A stretch of DNA of 64,000 nucleotides from Megamonas funiformis (lineage in GTDB: Bacteria > Bacillota > Negativicutes > Selenomonadales > Selenomonadaceae): assembly GCF_010669225.1 (NCBI RefSeq), contig NZ_CP048627.1, forward strand, positions 1,687,292-1,751,291. The letters are read 5' to 3'. Made by a program: the position numbers and the translations under genes. Shown one piece after another: positions 44,964 to 54,828 of this stretch. Under the pieces are notes generated by a model. The model was not told the DNA's origin and did not search any database. It was given only the letters and a program-made list of their open reading frames with translations. Numbering within the stretch: the first letter of the stretch is position 1; every line of letters begins with the position of its first letter.

Positions 44964-45989
44964 ATGTTATATTTTGACAGCGATTATTTAGAAGGAGCAC
45001 ATTCCTCTATTTTAGAAAAACTTGTAACTACTAACTTTGAACAAACTCCTGGTTATGGCAATGATACATATTGCGAATCTGCTCGCGAAAAAATCCGTCA
45101 AGCTTGTAACTGTCCTGAAGCACAAGTTCATTTTCTCGTTGGCGGTACACAGACAAATGCTACTGTAATCGATGGTCTATTAAAATCATATGAAGGTGTC
45201 ATCGGCGTAGATAGCGCTCATATCGAACTTCATGAAGCTGGTGCTATTGAATTTGGTGGACATAAAGTCATCACTTTGCCACAAGAAGAAGGTAAACTCA
45301 AAGCTAGTGAAGTAGAAAAATATCTCACTAAATTTTATGGTGATGAAAGTTTTGAACATATGACTATTCCTGGAGCTGTATATATCTCCCACCCTACTGA
45401 ATGGGGTACTTTATATACTAAACAAGAATTAGCTGATTTATCTGCTATCTGCCACAAATACAATCTACCGTTATTTTTAGATGGCGCTAGACTTGGCTAT
45501 GGTCTTGCTTCTTTAAATACTGATGTTACTATGCAAGATATCGCTAAATATTGTGATGTATTTTATATTGGTGGTACAAAAGTTGGTGCATTATTCGGTG
45601 AAGCAGTAGTAATCACAAAACCAAATTTAATACCTCATTTCTTCACTATCATCAAACAACATGGGGCATTACTTGCTAAAGGTAGACTACTCGGTATTCA
45701 ATTTGATACATTATTTACTGATAATCTCTATCTTAAAATCGCTAAAAATGCCATTGAAAAAGCTGAACAATTAAAAGCTATCTTCAAAGAAAAAAATTAT
45801 AAATTCTTCTTAGAAACAGATACTAATCAGCAATTCATCATTTTAGAAGATACTAAATTAAAAGAACTCCGCCAAAAAATCAGCTGTAGTTTCTGGGAAA
45901 AATATGACGATACACATACAGTAGTGCGTTTTGCCACTAGCTGGGCAACACCACAATCATCTATTGATACATTAAAAGAAATTTTATAA
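44964..45989 (+). CDS. Low-specificity L-threonine aldolase / beta-eliminating lyase family
   Basis: About 341 residues, a PLP enzyme of fold type I. It has the N-terminal DSDYLEGAH, the PLP-phosphate region GGTQTNATV near 60-68, the aspartate in FLDGARLGYG near 171-180, and the PLP-lysine in YIGGTKVGALFG (Lys near 206). Threonine aldolases split threonine to glycine and acetaldehyde, but this clade may have other beta-hydroxy amino acid substrates. Two ATGs are adjacent (44961 and 44964); the second is better spaced from AAAGGGTG. It diverges from the symporter gene. Confidence 0.88.
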   Translation: MLYFDSDYLEGAHSSILEKLVTTNFEQTPGYGNDTYCESAREKIRQACNCPEAQVHFLVGGTQTNATVIDGLLKSYEGVIGVDSAHIELHEAGAIEFGGHKVITLPQEEGKLKASEVEKYLTKFYGDESFEHMTIPGAVYISHPTEWGTLYTKQELADLSAICHKYNLPLFLDGARLGYGLASLNTDVTMQDIAKYCDVFYIGGTKVGALFGEAVVITKPNLIPHFFTIIKQHGALLAKGRLLGIQFDTLFTDNLYLKIAKNAIEKAEQLKAIFKEKNYKFFLETDTNQQFIILEDTKLKELRQKISCSFWEKYDDTHTVVRFATSWATPQSSIDTLKEIL

Positions 45990-46000
45990 AAATCTTCAAA

Positions 46001-46043
46001 AAAAAGTAGTTTGATATTATATTTATCAAACTACTCTTTTTTA
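46001..46043. terminator. Bidirectional terminator between the aldolase and LD-carboxypeptidase genes
   Basis: AGTAGTTTGATA (46005-46016) pairs with TATCAAACTACT (46024-46035), with T runs on both strands between convergent genes. Confidence 0.85.
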
Positions 46044-47063
46044 TTTTACATAACTTTCATTAAAAATTATCTGTGGATTAGAAGTATTTGCATCAAGTGT
46101 TATTTCTACATTCAAAGGCAAAAATCCATTTATCGCTCCATGACCTACTGGCATATCATAGACTACAGGAATATTGGCTTTATCTGTATATTGCTTGATT
46201 ACCTGCATCACAGAATAATCAAACTGTGTCGGCTCTGTTGGTTCACATCTTCGCATATTACCAATGATTAATCCCTTCACTTGCTTTAACACTCCACTTT
46301 GCCATAATTGCTGAAAACATCTATCTATTACATAAGAGTCCTCACCGACTTCTTCAATGAATAAAATACAATTTTCACCATTCGGCTGATATTCACTGCC
46401 AGATAAAGAAGCTAATACAGATAAATTACCGCCAATGATTTTACCTTTAGCATAACCTTCTTTTAATACTTTTAATTTATGATTGCTTGGCAAAACAAAT
46501 TCATTATTCATACCCAAACTTTCATTTGCCAAACCCAATTTTAATTGATTATCTGTATAATTATAGCCATTGTCGTTGATATCTATAACCATAGCCCCAT
46601 GTACTGGCACTAAATCCGCTTTTTTTATCAATGCCATATGCAATGCCGTTATATCACTATAGCCAATCACCATTTTAGGGTGCTGTTTTATCATTTCATA
46701 ATTCAATAAATCAAGTATTCTACCGCTACCATAACCACCACGAAGACAAAGTATCGCATCAACTTCATCATCAGCAAAAAAATTATTTAAATCTTCAGCT
46801 CTCATTTGGTCGCTACCAGCTAAATATCCTGATTGCTGATACAAATTCGGTGATAATTTCACCTTATAACCCCAATTTTGCAATTTATTGGTAGCGTCAT
46901 CTATATTCATATCTTCAATACCTGAAGCAGGTGCTACTATACCTATACAATCGCCTTGTTTTAGAGCATTACCCTTCAAACTTTCAGCAAAAACAAATTC
47001 ACTATGCAAACATAAACTAATAATAAAACATATACTCAAAAAATATTTAAAATAATTTTTCAT
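46041..47063 (-). CDS. LD-carboxypeptidase (S66), exported murein tetrapeptidase
   Basis: A 340-residue serine peptidase. An N-terminal signal peptide (basic start, hydrophobic core, predicted cut after VFA near residue 26) points to the periplasm. Catalytic residues by family pattern are Ser136 in GYSDIT, Glu in IEEVGED and His in PVGHG near the C-terminus. It removes D-alanine from tetrapeptides in peptidoglycan recycling. Most LdcA enzymes are cytoplasmic, so the signal peptide is unusual but known in some clades. ATG 47063 has GGAGG upstream; a GTG one codon earlier is worse placed. Confidence 0.88.
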   Translation of the reverse strand: MKNYFKYFLSICFIISLCLHSEFVFAESLKGNALKQGDCIGIVAPASGIEDMNIDDATNKLQNWGYKVKLSPNLYQQSGYLAGSDQMRAEDLNNFFADDEVDAILCLRGGYGSGRILDLLNYEMIKQHPKMVIGYSDITALHMALIKKADLVPVHGAMVIDINDNGYNYTDNQLKLGLANESLGMNNEFVLPSNHKLKVLKEGYAKGKIIGGNLSVLASLSGSEYQPNGENCILFIEEVGEDSYVIDRCFQQLWQSGVLKQVKGLIIGNMRRCEPTEPTQFDYSVMQVIKQYTDKANIPVVYDMPVGHGAINGFLPLNVEITLDANTSNPQIIFNESYVK

Positions 47064-47084
47064 CACTTCACCTCCAACCGACTA

Positions 47085-47945
47085 TCAATCTTGCTCAACA
47101 ATATGTTTACGCACCTTCATTGGTGTATCGCCAAAATGCTTTTTAAACAAAGTCCTAAATAATTTATAATTATTAAAACCATGTCTTGATAAAATCATAG
47201 ACAAACTATCTTTTGTATTGATTAAATCTCGATAAACATAAGCTAATTTCACTTGATTTTGATACTCGATAAAAGTAACACCCATATGCTTTTTAAAAAA
47301 TCTACAAAAATAATTCGTCTGAAAATGTACTAATTTTGCTATATCTTCTAAAGCTATATTTTGCTTATAATTCTCTTGCAAATATTTTAAAATTATATTC
47401 AATCTAGCTAAATCTTTTTTCCGTTGACCTACATTGACATTCATCATTTTCACACTAAAATGAGTCTTCAATTCAAACAATAATGAAAACAATAAACTAT
47501 TAAACTTCAATAAAAATCCATCTTCCTTTGCGTCATAAACCCTTTTCATTTCCAATAATATAGATTTTACCTTATTTAAACATTCCTGTTTTCTTGGTGT
47601 ATTTTTACTATCATTGAGTACAAATATAATCTCTTGTATATCTGGTACAAACTGCTCTAAAAAATCTATAGGAATTTGCAACAAAATAATCGTATTTGTT
47701 TCCATCAATTTCATAGAGTGAATAGCATTTGCATTTACTAAAACACAATCACCATCATGAAGCAAAAACGATTTATTTTCTATAGTCGCCAATCTTTCGC
47801 CCTTGATTAGATAAATAAACTCTATGGATTGATGCCAATGATTAGGTATATAATTACATTTTTCCACCAAAGTACAAAAACGCACCTTCGTTATCTCCGA
47901 AAAATCTATATGCTCATAGGCAATATTCTTATTCATATTCTCCAT
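47085..47945 (-). CDS. AraC family transcriptional regulator with N-terminal cupin domain
   Basis: A 286-residue regulator. The N-terminal cupin-like sensor (about 20-110) contains NHWHQSIEFIYLIKG, and the C-terminal two helix-turn-helix motifs cover about 185-285, ending in the AraC signature with KLFRTLFKKHFGDTPMKVRKH (given here only as KKHFGDTPM). The ligand is unknown. It lies 18 bases upstream of the LD-carboxypeptidase gene on the same strand, so it may control it. Confidence 0.9.
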   Translation of the reverse strand: MENMNKNIAYEHIDFSEITKVRFCTLVEKCNYIPNHWHQSIEFIYLIKGERLATIENKSFLLHDGDCVLVNANAIHSMKLMETNTIILLQIPIDFLEQFVPDIQEIIFVLNDSKNTPRKQECLNKVKSILLEMKRVYDAKEDGFLLKFNSLLFSLLFELKTHFSVKMMNVNVGQRKKDLARLNIILKYLQENYKQNIALEDIAKLVHFQTNYFCRFFKKHMGVTFIEYQNQVKLAYVYRDLINTKDSLSMILSRHGFNNYKLFRTLFKKHFGDTPMKVRKHIVEQD

Positions 47946-48011
47946 GATTACCTCTTATTATTTTATTTAGTACACTTATTTTAACATAAAAAGAGTTATC
48001 TACTAAATCTA

Positions 48012-48050
48012 TAAAAAAACGACTATCTCATTTTTTGAGATAGTCTTTCT
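48012..48050 (-). terminator. Terminator of the hsd operon
   Basis: GACTATCTCA (48021-48030) pairs with TGAGATAGTC (48036-48045). On the minus strand it is followed by GTTTTTTT, right after the hsdS stop. Confidence 0.85.
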
Positions 48051-48054
48051 TAAA

Positions 48055-49383
48055 TTATTTTTCAGCTAAAATCTCTTTTAATAGATTTTCAGCACTTTCT
48101 TCGTCAGGATTATTTGTGCCTAACTCACCACGAAAAACTTTAGCTAGTATTGCTTTTTTCAGTAATTCTATTTTTTCTAATTGCTGTTCTAAGTTTTTTA
48201 TTTTATTATATTTAGCCAATAAATTATCCAAAATATTAACAATTTCCTGTTGTTCTTCAAGAGTAGGTAATAAAATATTTAAATCTAAAATATCTTTTCT
48301 TGAAATTCCTGGTATTAATCCATTTCCTTCAAATTTTAATCGTTCACATTCTCTCAATAAAAAATAATATAGATAATGCGTATTTAATTCATTTAAAGCT
48401 CTTAATGCCATTATTTGTCTACTAATATTTATTTTTTCTTCTTTTTGTAAATAAAGCTTTCCTATTGTTCCCTTTACACTGAGTAATATATCGTTTTTTT
48501 CTGATACTACTACTGGATTTTCTATCCATCGTTCAATAAAAAATTTATTATCTTTTATATTACTTGCACCTAAAATATATGGTATTCCTATAGATTTATC
48601 ATTACATAAACTTACACTAACATCTCTACCTGAAATTAATTTTATGACATTCTTTAATTTAACTTTATTAAAAAAATTTTTTTCATTAATATTATTTTCT
48701 TTTCTCCATTTTACTGTTAATTCACCAGTAAAAGCTTTATGCAGTATTGCCATTTTATTTTGTTCAAATTGAGCTAAAGTATTTTCTATTAATTCCTTTG
48801 CTCTATCCAATTTAGCAAATAAAGACTCTATTCTATTTACAATTCTTTGTTGTTCATTTAATGGAGCAACAGGAAATAAACATGATTCTAACTTACTTTT
48901 ATTAACTATAGCTATCGTTGTTGCTGATGCTTTAGATATTAATTCTCTAACAAAACTATTTGTATTAAAAAAATAATAACTATATAAAGGATTTATTTTT
49001 GAAATTACTGTATTTATTTGTTGATTAGTTGTTCCTTCAACTAAAAAATATCCACATTTTCCTATTGTTCCTATACAACAAATTCCAGTTGATTTTTCAG
49101 GAATTATTACAGATATAGATTTTCCTTTTTCTGATAGATATTCTGTTGCATATTGCATATTTCTACCTGCATCTAAATCAGCTGGTTTAAAAAAAGGAAA
49201 CTTACCCCCATAATATTCTTTATTTTTTTTACTTGGTGTTTTCCCTGTTACAACAATTGCTATGTTATGTATATATGTCCAACACCAATTACTAGGTATT
49301 TTATATAGTTGTTCTTCTTTTGGTACTAAGGCATTTCGCAATTTTTCTTCTATGGTTAACTCTATTTGTTTTTTCTTTGCCAT
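48055..49383 (-). CDS. hsdS: Type I restriction-modification specificity subunit HsdS
   Basis: A 442-residue DNA-recognition subunit with two target-recognition domains. Each is followed by a conserved helical spacer: LNEQQRIVNRIESLFAKLD starting near residue 175 and LEEQQEIVNIL near 374. The two spacers share the heptad-like pattern that sets the distance between half-sites. Target sequence is unknown. I chose ATG 49383, six bases after GGTGAGG, which lies at the end of hsdM. No inverted repeats for shuffling of recognition domains are visible nearby. Confidence 0.92.
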   Translation of the reverse strand: MAKKKQIELTIEEKLRNALVPKEEQLYKIPSNWCWTYIHNIAIVVTGKTPSKKNKEYYGGKFPFFKPADLDAGRNMQYATEYLSEKGKSISVIIPEKSTGICCIGTIGKCGYFLVEGTTNQQINTVISKINPLYSYYFFNTNSFVRELISKASATTIAIVNKSKLESCLFPVAPLNEQQRIVNRIESLFAKLDRAKELIENTLAQFEQNKMAILHKAFTGELTVKWRKENNINEKNFFNKVKLKNVIKLISGRDVSVSLCNDKSIGIPYILGASNIKDNKFFIERWIENPVVVSEKNDILLSVKGTIGKLYLQKEEKINISRQIMALRALNELNTHYLYYFLLRECERLKFEGNGLIPGISRKDILDLNILLPTLEEQQEIVNILDNLLAKYNKIKNLEQQLEKIELLKKAILAKVFRGELGTNNPDEESAENLLKEILAEK

Positions 49384-49384
49384 T

Positions 49385-50806
49385 TTAAGCCTCACCATTT
49401 TCTAAGGATTTTAATTCATTTACAACTTCACTAAGTAAGGCTTGTGCTTCGGATAAGTCTGCAATCATTTCTTCTGTGCAATCAATAGGATTTGGCAAGT
49501 CTTCATAATCTAAGATACTATCATCTTTTATCAAGCCTAAATCAAGGCTATTGCCTTTTTCGGCAATTTGTTCTCTTGTAAATACAGAAAATCTTTCATC
49601 TTGTATTTTATGTCTATCTTCTGCTGTATAAGCCTTGATAAAATCGGCAAAATCACTTTTTTTGAGTGGATTTGTTTTACCAAAAGAAGGCATATTCGTT
49701 CTTAAATCATAGAACCACACTTCTTTTGTATTATCTTTATCTGTTTTGCCACGTGTGAAAAATAATACATTCGTTTTTACACCTTGAGCGTAGAAAATCC
49801 CTGTAGGTAATCGCAAAATTGTATGCAGATTGCATTTATCCATTAAATCAGCACGGATTTTTTCGCCATCACCGTCAGCAAATAATACATTATCTGGAAG
49901 TACAACACCTGCTCTAGCTTTGCCATTGGCTTTTAAACTACGATAAATATGTTGCAAGAAATTCAACTGTTTATTGCTCGTAGGATAAGTGAAGTCATCA
50001 CGTGTTGCACGTTCACCACCTTTTTTCGTACCAAAAGGAGGATTGGCAAGCACTACATCAAAATCTTTTAATGCTTTTCCTTGATTGGATAATGTATCAG
50101 CAAGCATGATATCGCCATCAATATCGTGAAGCATTGCATTCATCAAAGCCAATCTATGTGTATCATGTACTAATTCGCAACCTGTAAAAGCTTCTTTATA
50201 TTGAAAATCACTTTGTTCTTCATCTAAATCATCATAATCATCAGTTTGAGATTTTACATAATTATTTGCAGAAATCATAAAGCCAAAAGTTCCGCAAGCT
50301 GGATCATTACAACGTTCGCCTGCCTGTGGTGCTACAAGCTCTACAATCACATCAATGAGTACACGAGGGGTAAAATATTGCCCTGCTCCAGATTTTTTCT
50401 CATTGGCATTTTTTTCGAGCAAACCTTCATAAAGATTGCCCAAGCCTTCTTCTTTAGCACTGTACCAATCAAGTTCATCTATAGTTTTAATTATTTTTTC
50501 TAAATTCTTTGGTTCTTCAATGTTGGTCGCTGAACCTTGATAAATCTCTCTAATTCTGCCTGTAGTATTAGTGCCTAATTTATCTAATAATTCTTTATAG
50601 AAATTTTTTAATTCAATACCGCTTTTATTTACTAAATTATCCCAGCGATATGCTTCAGGAATATTTTTTTCTACACCTGTTTCTTTTGCCATTTTCAAAA
50701 ATAAAATATAGGTGAGTTCTGTTACATATTGATGATAAGTTATACCGTCATCTCTTAGTACATTACATAAATTCCAAAGTTTTCCTACTATCTCTTGTGT
50801 ATTCAA
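49385..50806 (-). CDS. hsdM: Type I restriction-modification DNA methyltransferase subunit HsdM
   Basis: A 473-residue N6-adenine methyltransferase. It has the HsdM N-terminal helical domain (about 1-130), SAM-binding motif I as DPACGTFGF near residues 176-184 (usually GTGG; here GTFG), and catalytic motif IV NPPFG near 256-260. It starts at TTG overlapping the hsdR stop as TTGA, with GGAGG just upstream in hsdR, so the genes are translationally coupled. Confidence 0.93.
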   Translation of the reverse strand: MNTQEIVGKLWNLCNVLRDDGITYHQYVTELTYILFLKMAKETGVEKNIPEAYRWDNLVNKSGIELKNFYKELLDKLGTNTTGRIREIYQGSATNIEEPKNLEKIIKTIDELDWYSAKEEGLGNLYEGLLEKNANEKKSGAGQYFTPRVLIDVIVELVAPQAGERCNDPACGTFGFMISANNYVKSQTDDYDDLDEEQSDFQYKEAFTGCELVHDTHRLALMNAMLHDIDGDIMLADTLSNQGKALKDFDVVLANPPFGTKKGGERATRDDFTYPTSNKQLNFLQHIYRSLKANGKARAGVVLPDNVLFADGDGEKIRADLMDKCNLHTILRLPTGIFYAQGVKTNVLFFTRGKTDKDNTKEVWFYDLRTNMPSFGKTNPLKKSDFADFIKAYTAEDRHKIQDERFSVFTREQIAEKGNSLDLGLIKDDSILDYEDLPNPIDCTEEMIADLSEAQALLSEVVNELKSLENGEA

Positions 50807-53800
50807 GCTATTTTTCCTCCATCTTCATATAAATATTGGTTTAATTCTACTATAATTTCTGCTAAATGTCCGCCAAATTTTTTATCAATAGTTTTAAAAC
50901 CACCTTTTTTTACAAATCTTGTATCTGTATCAAAGGTTTCTTTATTGATTACAGACTCATGCAATAAATATTTCTCTATGCTTTTCAAGAAAGTTTCTTC
51001 ACTTACAGAAAAATAATGATTTGCTTTCAATTTTTCCATAGCCTTTTTTATACGTTCTTCATGACTAACTCTAGCACTGCCAAGCATACATTGACGAATT
51101 ATACTGATGATATCTGCTGTTATCTCTTGATTAGTCATTTGGTTTAAAGCTGTATTTAAATGTGTTTGACTAAAACCATTACTATCTAGTTTTAAGCATA
51201 ATCTTTTTAAATCTTCACGTTTTAAATCGCTAGGTTTTGTACAGATTAATTTCAAAGCCATTATTTCATTCATATTATCTTTTAAATATTGAGTGAAGCT
51301 CTCTATATAATCTTGTGGTTTTTGCGTATTTCCATAATCTCTAGTATGAGATACTACTTCATCTTCACCCTCATAAATAATGCGAGTTTTGCCATGACAA
51401 GCATCTTTTTCTTGTAAAAAAGTAAAATAGCTTTCATGCTCTTGTATATAAGAGCTAATTTTTTCTACTGGCAAAGCTCTCAATTCGTCAATAAAATCAG
51501 TTGTTGATTTACCTGTCATTGTTTTGAAATCTTTTTTCTTTTTATCGCTCATAGATTGCTGTTTACGATTTAATTTACCGACTAATTGCTCTAATTGATT
51601 TTGTTTATATTTCAGTTCATCTGCTGTATATATGCCATTATCTTCTTTTATTTTATTGATGATATCTCCTATGCTGATATTAGGATTTACCACAACAGGT
51701 TTCATAGTATTTACACTGTCTAAAGCTTCATATACACCTACAGGATCATAAATCTCAAAACAAGTCTTATCAATTTGCGGACATAGACGAGTTGCCCTGC
51801 CTAACATCTGTTCAAATAAAATACGAGATTTTACTCTACGTAAAAATACTAAAGTATCTATCTTCGGCACATCAACACCTGTAGTCAATAAATCTACAGT
51901 AACAACAATAGAAGGATCTTTTTCATTTTTAAAACGACGTATATATTCTGAAATACGGTCTTTATTGCCTTGACCTGCACTAGCAGTGATTTTGATAATT
52001 GTATCACTAGGAATATTATAATCAGAGCAAATTTCTTTTAAGATTTTTACGATTAAATCTGCATGATTATCATCAACAGCGAAAATTAATACTTTTCCTT
52101 GCTTATCTTCATCTTTTTGATTATTTTTTCGACTGATACTTTCTATGATTTCGATTAAGACTTTGCGGTTAAAATCTTCGGTGATTACTTCACGATTAAA
52201 TTTATCCACTTCGATATGAACTTCATCTTCTAAGCAAGCTACATTTGTTACCTCTTTTGTAGCTGTATCATAAAATAACATATTATCGCCTTTATGATAG
52301 ACTATACCTTCATTGTATAATCTTGTACGAATATTATGCGGTACATCATGGTCTACCAAAAATCTATCATTAACAGCTTCACGATAAGAATAAGTAAATA
52401 CTGGTTCGCCGAAAATTTCTGTAGTATGCAGTGCTGGTGTAGCTGTAAGCCCTATTTTTACGGCATCAAAATATTCAATGACATAGCGATATTTACTGAT
52501 ATAATCCTGCTGATTATTATACAAAAGTTCTTCTTCGCTCATTTGTCTATCCAATATATAACCTCTGTGAGCTTCATCTACAATGATCAAATCAAAATCG
52601 CTAACAGACGGCATTTTATTATATTTTTCACCATCTTCATCATTTTGATACAACAATCTTTTAACCATACTTTGTACAGTTGCTATCTGTATTTTAGTTT
52701 CTCTATCTATCTGTTTATTATTTAACCCTTTTATATTATAGATTTCATCTAAAGTCATCAATTCTTCAAGCTTTACTTCACGAAAAGTTTCATAAGCTTG
52801 CTCACCTAGACTCGTTCTATCCACTAAAAATAATATGCGGTGAAATCTCTTTGTCTTTAAAAATAGATATATCATGCCTAAAATAGTGCGAGTCTTTCCT
52901 GTACCTGTAGCCATAGCTAATAAAATATTTTTCTTGCCTGCTACTATAGCATCAACAGTTGCTTTTATCGCATTTACTTGGTAATATCTCAAATTCAAAC
53001 CTTGCTTATCTACTAAAAAGCCTTGATTATAATTTGTTAATTCACTATTTACTTTTTCTATGTCTAATTGCAATAATTCTTTAAGTCCTTCTGGAGATTT
53101 AAAACCTCTCAAAGCTACAGGATAATTTAAACTACTGCGTAAATCTCTAAACCAAATACCCGAAGCTGTTTCTATCTGTTTTAAATACGGTCTACCATTT
53201 GTCGCAAATACAAAAGGAACTTTATACTCACCATATTGACCAATTAAATATTTTTCATCAATTATAATTTGACTAGCATATTCTTTTGCTTGATAATCCA
53301 TTACAGATAAAATATCTTTATCTATACTTTTAGCTTCCACTACTGCTACAAGTTTTAAACCAATAAATAACGCATAATCTACATGACCTGTAGTTTTTTT
53401 ATCTGTCATTGTAGGCCATTCTGCTATTGCCATATTTACATTTTTCTGTGGTCTTGAGCCTTTGCTATAGCGAATATTTCTTGTATCTACTTGCCAACCA
53501 GCTTCTCTTAGTTGTGCATCAATGATATATCTTGTCTGTTCTTCTGTTAATTTTAATCTATCTGTTGCCGATTTTATTAAATTCAAACGTTTATCTCTTT
53601 TAATAACTTTTGCTTTAGAAGCTGTTTGCAATGCAGATTGTGTTAATTGCTGTAATTCGTTTTCTTCAATATTCGTATAATAAATATCTTCTTTTTTAGG
53701 CAAAATAAATGGTCTGTGTTCATATCTATAATCTCCATAAGTTTGCATAAACCACTCACTAAGCACATAGGCAAATTCTAATAAAAGACCACAAGGCTTT

Positions 53801-54093
53801 TCATAATTTTCATGAACAGCTTTATTTCTTGCTTTACGCAAAGCATGTAAAATATTTTTAAGTTGTTCATCAATATAACCTTCACGAATTAAAATATTTA
53901 TACGATTTACCGCTTTATCTTCTGTCGGTTTTTTTATATTATCATATTCAAAAATTAAATTTACAACAGTTTCCCCTATCATGCCTAATTTAATTAAACA
54001 AGAATTAGGGTCTGTATATAAATATTTTTCTGCTAAATTGCCTAAATTTGCTAATACTGGAAATTTTTCTTTTAAAAAATCAAAATTACTCAT
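50803..54093 (-). CDS. hsdR: Type I restriction endonuclease subunit HsdR with N-terminal DUF4145-like domain
   Basis: A 1,096-residue translocating nuclease. Residues 1-130 resemble DUF4145, a helical domain often attached to restriction enzymes. The nuclease domain (about 190-320) has VDYALFIGLKLVAVVEAKS with the D and ExK of the PD-(D/E)xK fold. The motor has Walker A ATGTGKT near 394-400, a DEAH box near 505-508 and later helicase motifs through RRVKSRILFEQMLGRATR near 770-785. It cuts unmodified DNA after translocation, together with HsdM and HsdS. It is the first gene of the operon. Confidence 0.92.
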   Translation of the reverse strand: MSNFDFLKEKFPVLANLGNLAEKYLYTDPNSCLIKLGMIGETVVNLIFEYDNIKKPTEDKAVNRINILIREGYIDEQLKNILHALRKARNKAVHENYEKPCGLLLEFAYVLSEWFMQTYGDYRYEHRPFILPKKEDIYYTNIEENELQQLTQSALQTASKAKVIKRDKRLNLIKSATDRLKLTEEQTRYIIDAQLREAGWQVDTRNIRYSKGSRPQKNVNMAIAEWPTMTDKKTTGHVDYALFIGLKLVAVVEAKSIDKDILSVMDYQAKEYASQIIIDEKYLIGQYGEYKVPFVFATNGRPYLKQIETASGIWFRDLRSSLNYPVALRGFKSPEGLKELLQLDIEKVNSELTNYNQGFLVDKQGLNLRYYQVNAIKATVDAIVAGKKNILLAMATGTGKTRTILGMIYLFLKTKRFHRILFLVDRTSLGEQAYETFREVKLEELMTLDEIYNIKGLNNKQIDRETKIQIATVQSMVKRLLYQNDEDGEKYNKMPSVSDFDLIIVDEAHRGYILDRQMSEEELLYNNQQDYISKYRYVIEYFDAVKIGLTATPALHTTEIFGEPVFTYSYREAVNDRFLVDHDVPHNIRTRLYNEGIVYHKGDNMLFYDTATKEVTNVACLEDEVHIEVDKFNREVITEDFNRKVLIEIIESISRKNNQKDEDKQGKVLIFAVDDNHADLIVKILKEICSDYNIPSDTIIKITASAGQGNKDRISEYIRRFKNEKDPSIVVTVDLLTTGVDVPKIDTLVFLRRVKSRILFEQMLGRATRLCPQIDKTCFEIYDPVGVYEALDSVNTMKPVVVNPNISIGDIINKIKEDNGIYTADELKYKQNQLEQLVGKLNRKQQSMSDKKKKDFKTMTGKSTTDFIDELRALPVEKISSYIQEHESYFTFLQEKDACHGKTRIIYEGEDEVVSHTRDYGNTQKPQDYIESFTQYLKDNMNEIMALKLICTKPSDLKREDLKRLCLKLDSNGFSQTHLNTALNQMTNQEITADIISIIRQCMLGSARVSHEERIKKAMEKLKANHYFSVSEETFLKSIEKYLLHESVINKETFDTDTRFVKKGGFKTIDKKFGGHLAEIIVELNQYLYEDGGKIA

Positions 54094-54254
54094 AATCTAT
54101 CACCATAAATTATTTTTTATACTTATAATCTTTATTATAATATTAAATTCTATCTTTTTGCGCAAATAATACGCCTATTTTTACATATTAAAAAATTTTT
54201 TGAAAATAGCTATATTTGACAACAATTTTAAGATATAAACTTTCTTCAAATTCA

Positions 54255-54282
54255 TTGACTCTTGATTATAAAGCGTTATAAT
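54255..54282 (+). promoter_or_regulatory. Candidate promoter of the small membrane protein gene
   Basis: TTGACT (54255-54260), 16-bp spacer, TATAAT (54277-54282). It lies in the divergent region with hsdR. Confidence 0.6.
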
Positions 54283-54360
54283 AATAACCGAAATAAATTT
54301 TCACGAAAAAAATTATACAACATTTTATATATATTTTTTAAAATCAGGAGGAATTTCATT

Positions 54361-54567
54361 ATGAAAACTGTTCTTATTATTCGTGCTTTATTAGTAGCTA
54401 TTGCAAGTTTCATTCTTTCCCTTTATATAAATAATCCAACAATTACTGCTTTAACTTTAGGCATTATTTATTTAGGCTTCTTAGCAAATCTCATCACTTA
54501 TAGACTTATTACTAAAAAAGATAACGAAGCAGAAGCATCTTATCACAGCGCACATAGTTTACAATAA
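54361..54567 (+). CDS. Small membrane protein, 68 residues, unknown function
   Basis: A 68-residue protein with two predicted membrane segments (about residues 5-22 and 28-48) and a polar tail. AGGAGG precedes the ATG at 54361; an in-frame ATG at 54262 would start within the promoter. No family recognised. It is the first gene on the plus strand after the restriction operon and has its own promoter. Confidence 0.65.
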   Translation: MKTVLIIRALLVAIASFILSLYINNPTITALTLGIIYLGFLANLITYRLITKKDNEAEASYHSAHSLQ

Positions 54568-54678
54568 TATTAATAATATATTGTAGGCTATTATTATACC
54601 TCTGACATAAATACACTTATGTCTTCAAATCAAAACCTATATATTAATTAAATCTTAATCTAATGTATAATTTTTGTG

Positions 54679-54722
54679 GAGCTTATTATGGATTGAAAAA
54701 TCTTTAATAAGCTCTTTTTTTT
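54679..54722 (+). terminator. Terminator in the gap before the EamA gene
   Basis: GAGCTTATTA (54679-54688) pairs with TAATAAGCTC (54705-54714) and is followed by eight T. A TATAAT lies only eight bases before it (54666-54671), but the -35 is poor. Confidence 0.7.
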
Positions 54723-54763
54723 ATGGTTACATTTCATTAATTTATTCCTTTAAAGTCAATATA

Positions 54764-54792
54764 TTGTTAGTCAAATATTAACATAGTATAAT
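54764..54792 (+). promoter_or_regulatory. Candidate promoter of the EamA transporter gene
   Basis: TTGTTA (54764-54769), 17-bp spacer, TATAAT (54787-54792), 36 bases before the start codon. Confidence 0.6.
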
Positions 54793-54828
54793 CTTAAAAT
54801 ATGAAATTTATTTTAGGAGCGTTATTTT

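Noticed and set aside
46011-46271. 86-codon plus-strand ORF after the aldolase gene
   Set aside because: It starts in the bidirectional terminator and runs antisense to the LD-carboxypeptidase gene.
48055-49383. Phase-variable hsdS with inverted repeats
   Set aside because: Only one hsdS is present and no recombinase gene or inverted copy lies nearby.
52336-52725. 129-codon plus-strand ORF inside hsdR
   Set aside because: Composition is a shadow of the helicase coding sequence, with no ribosome binding site.
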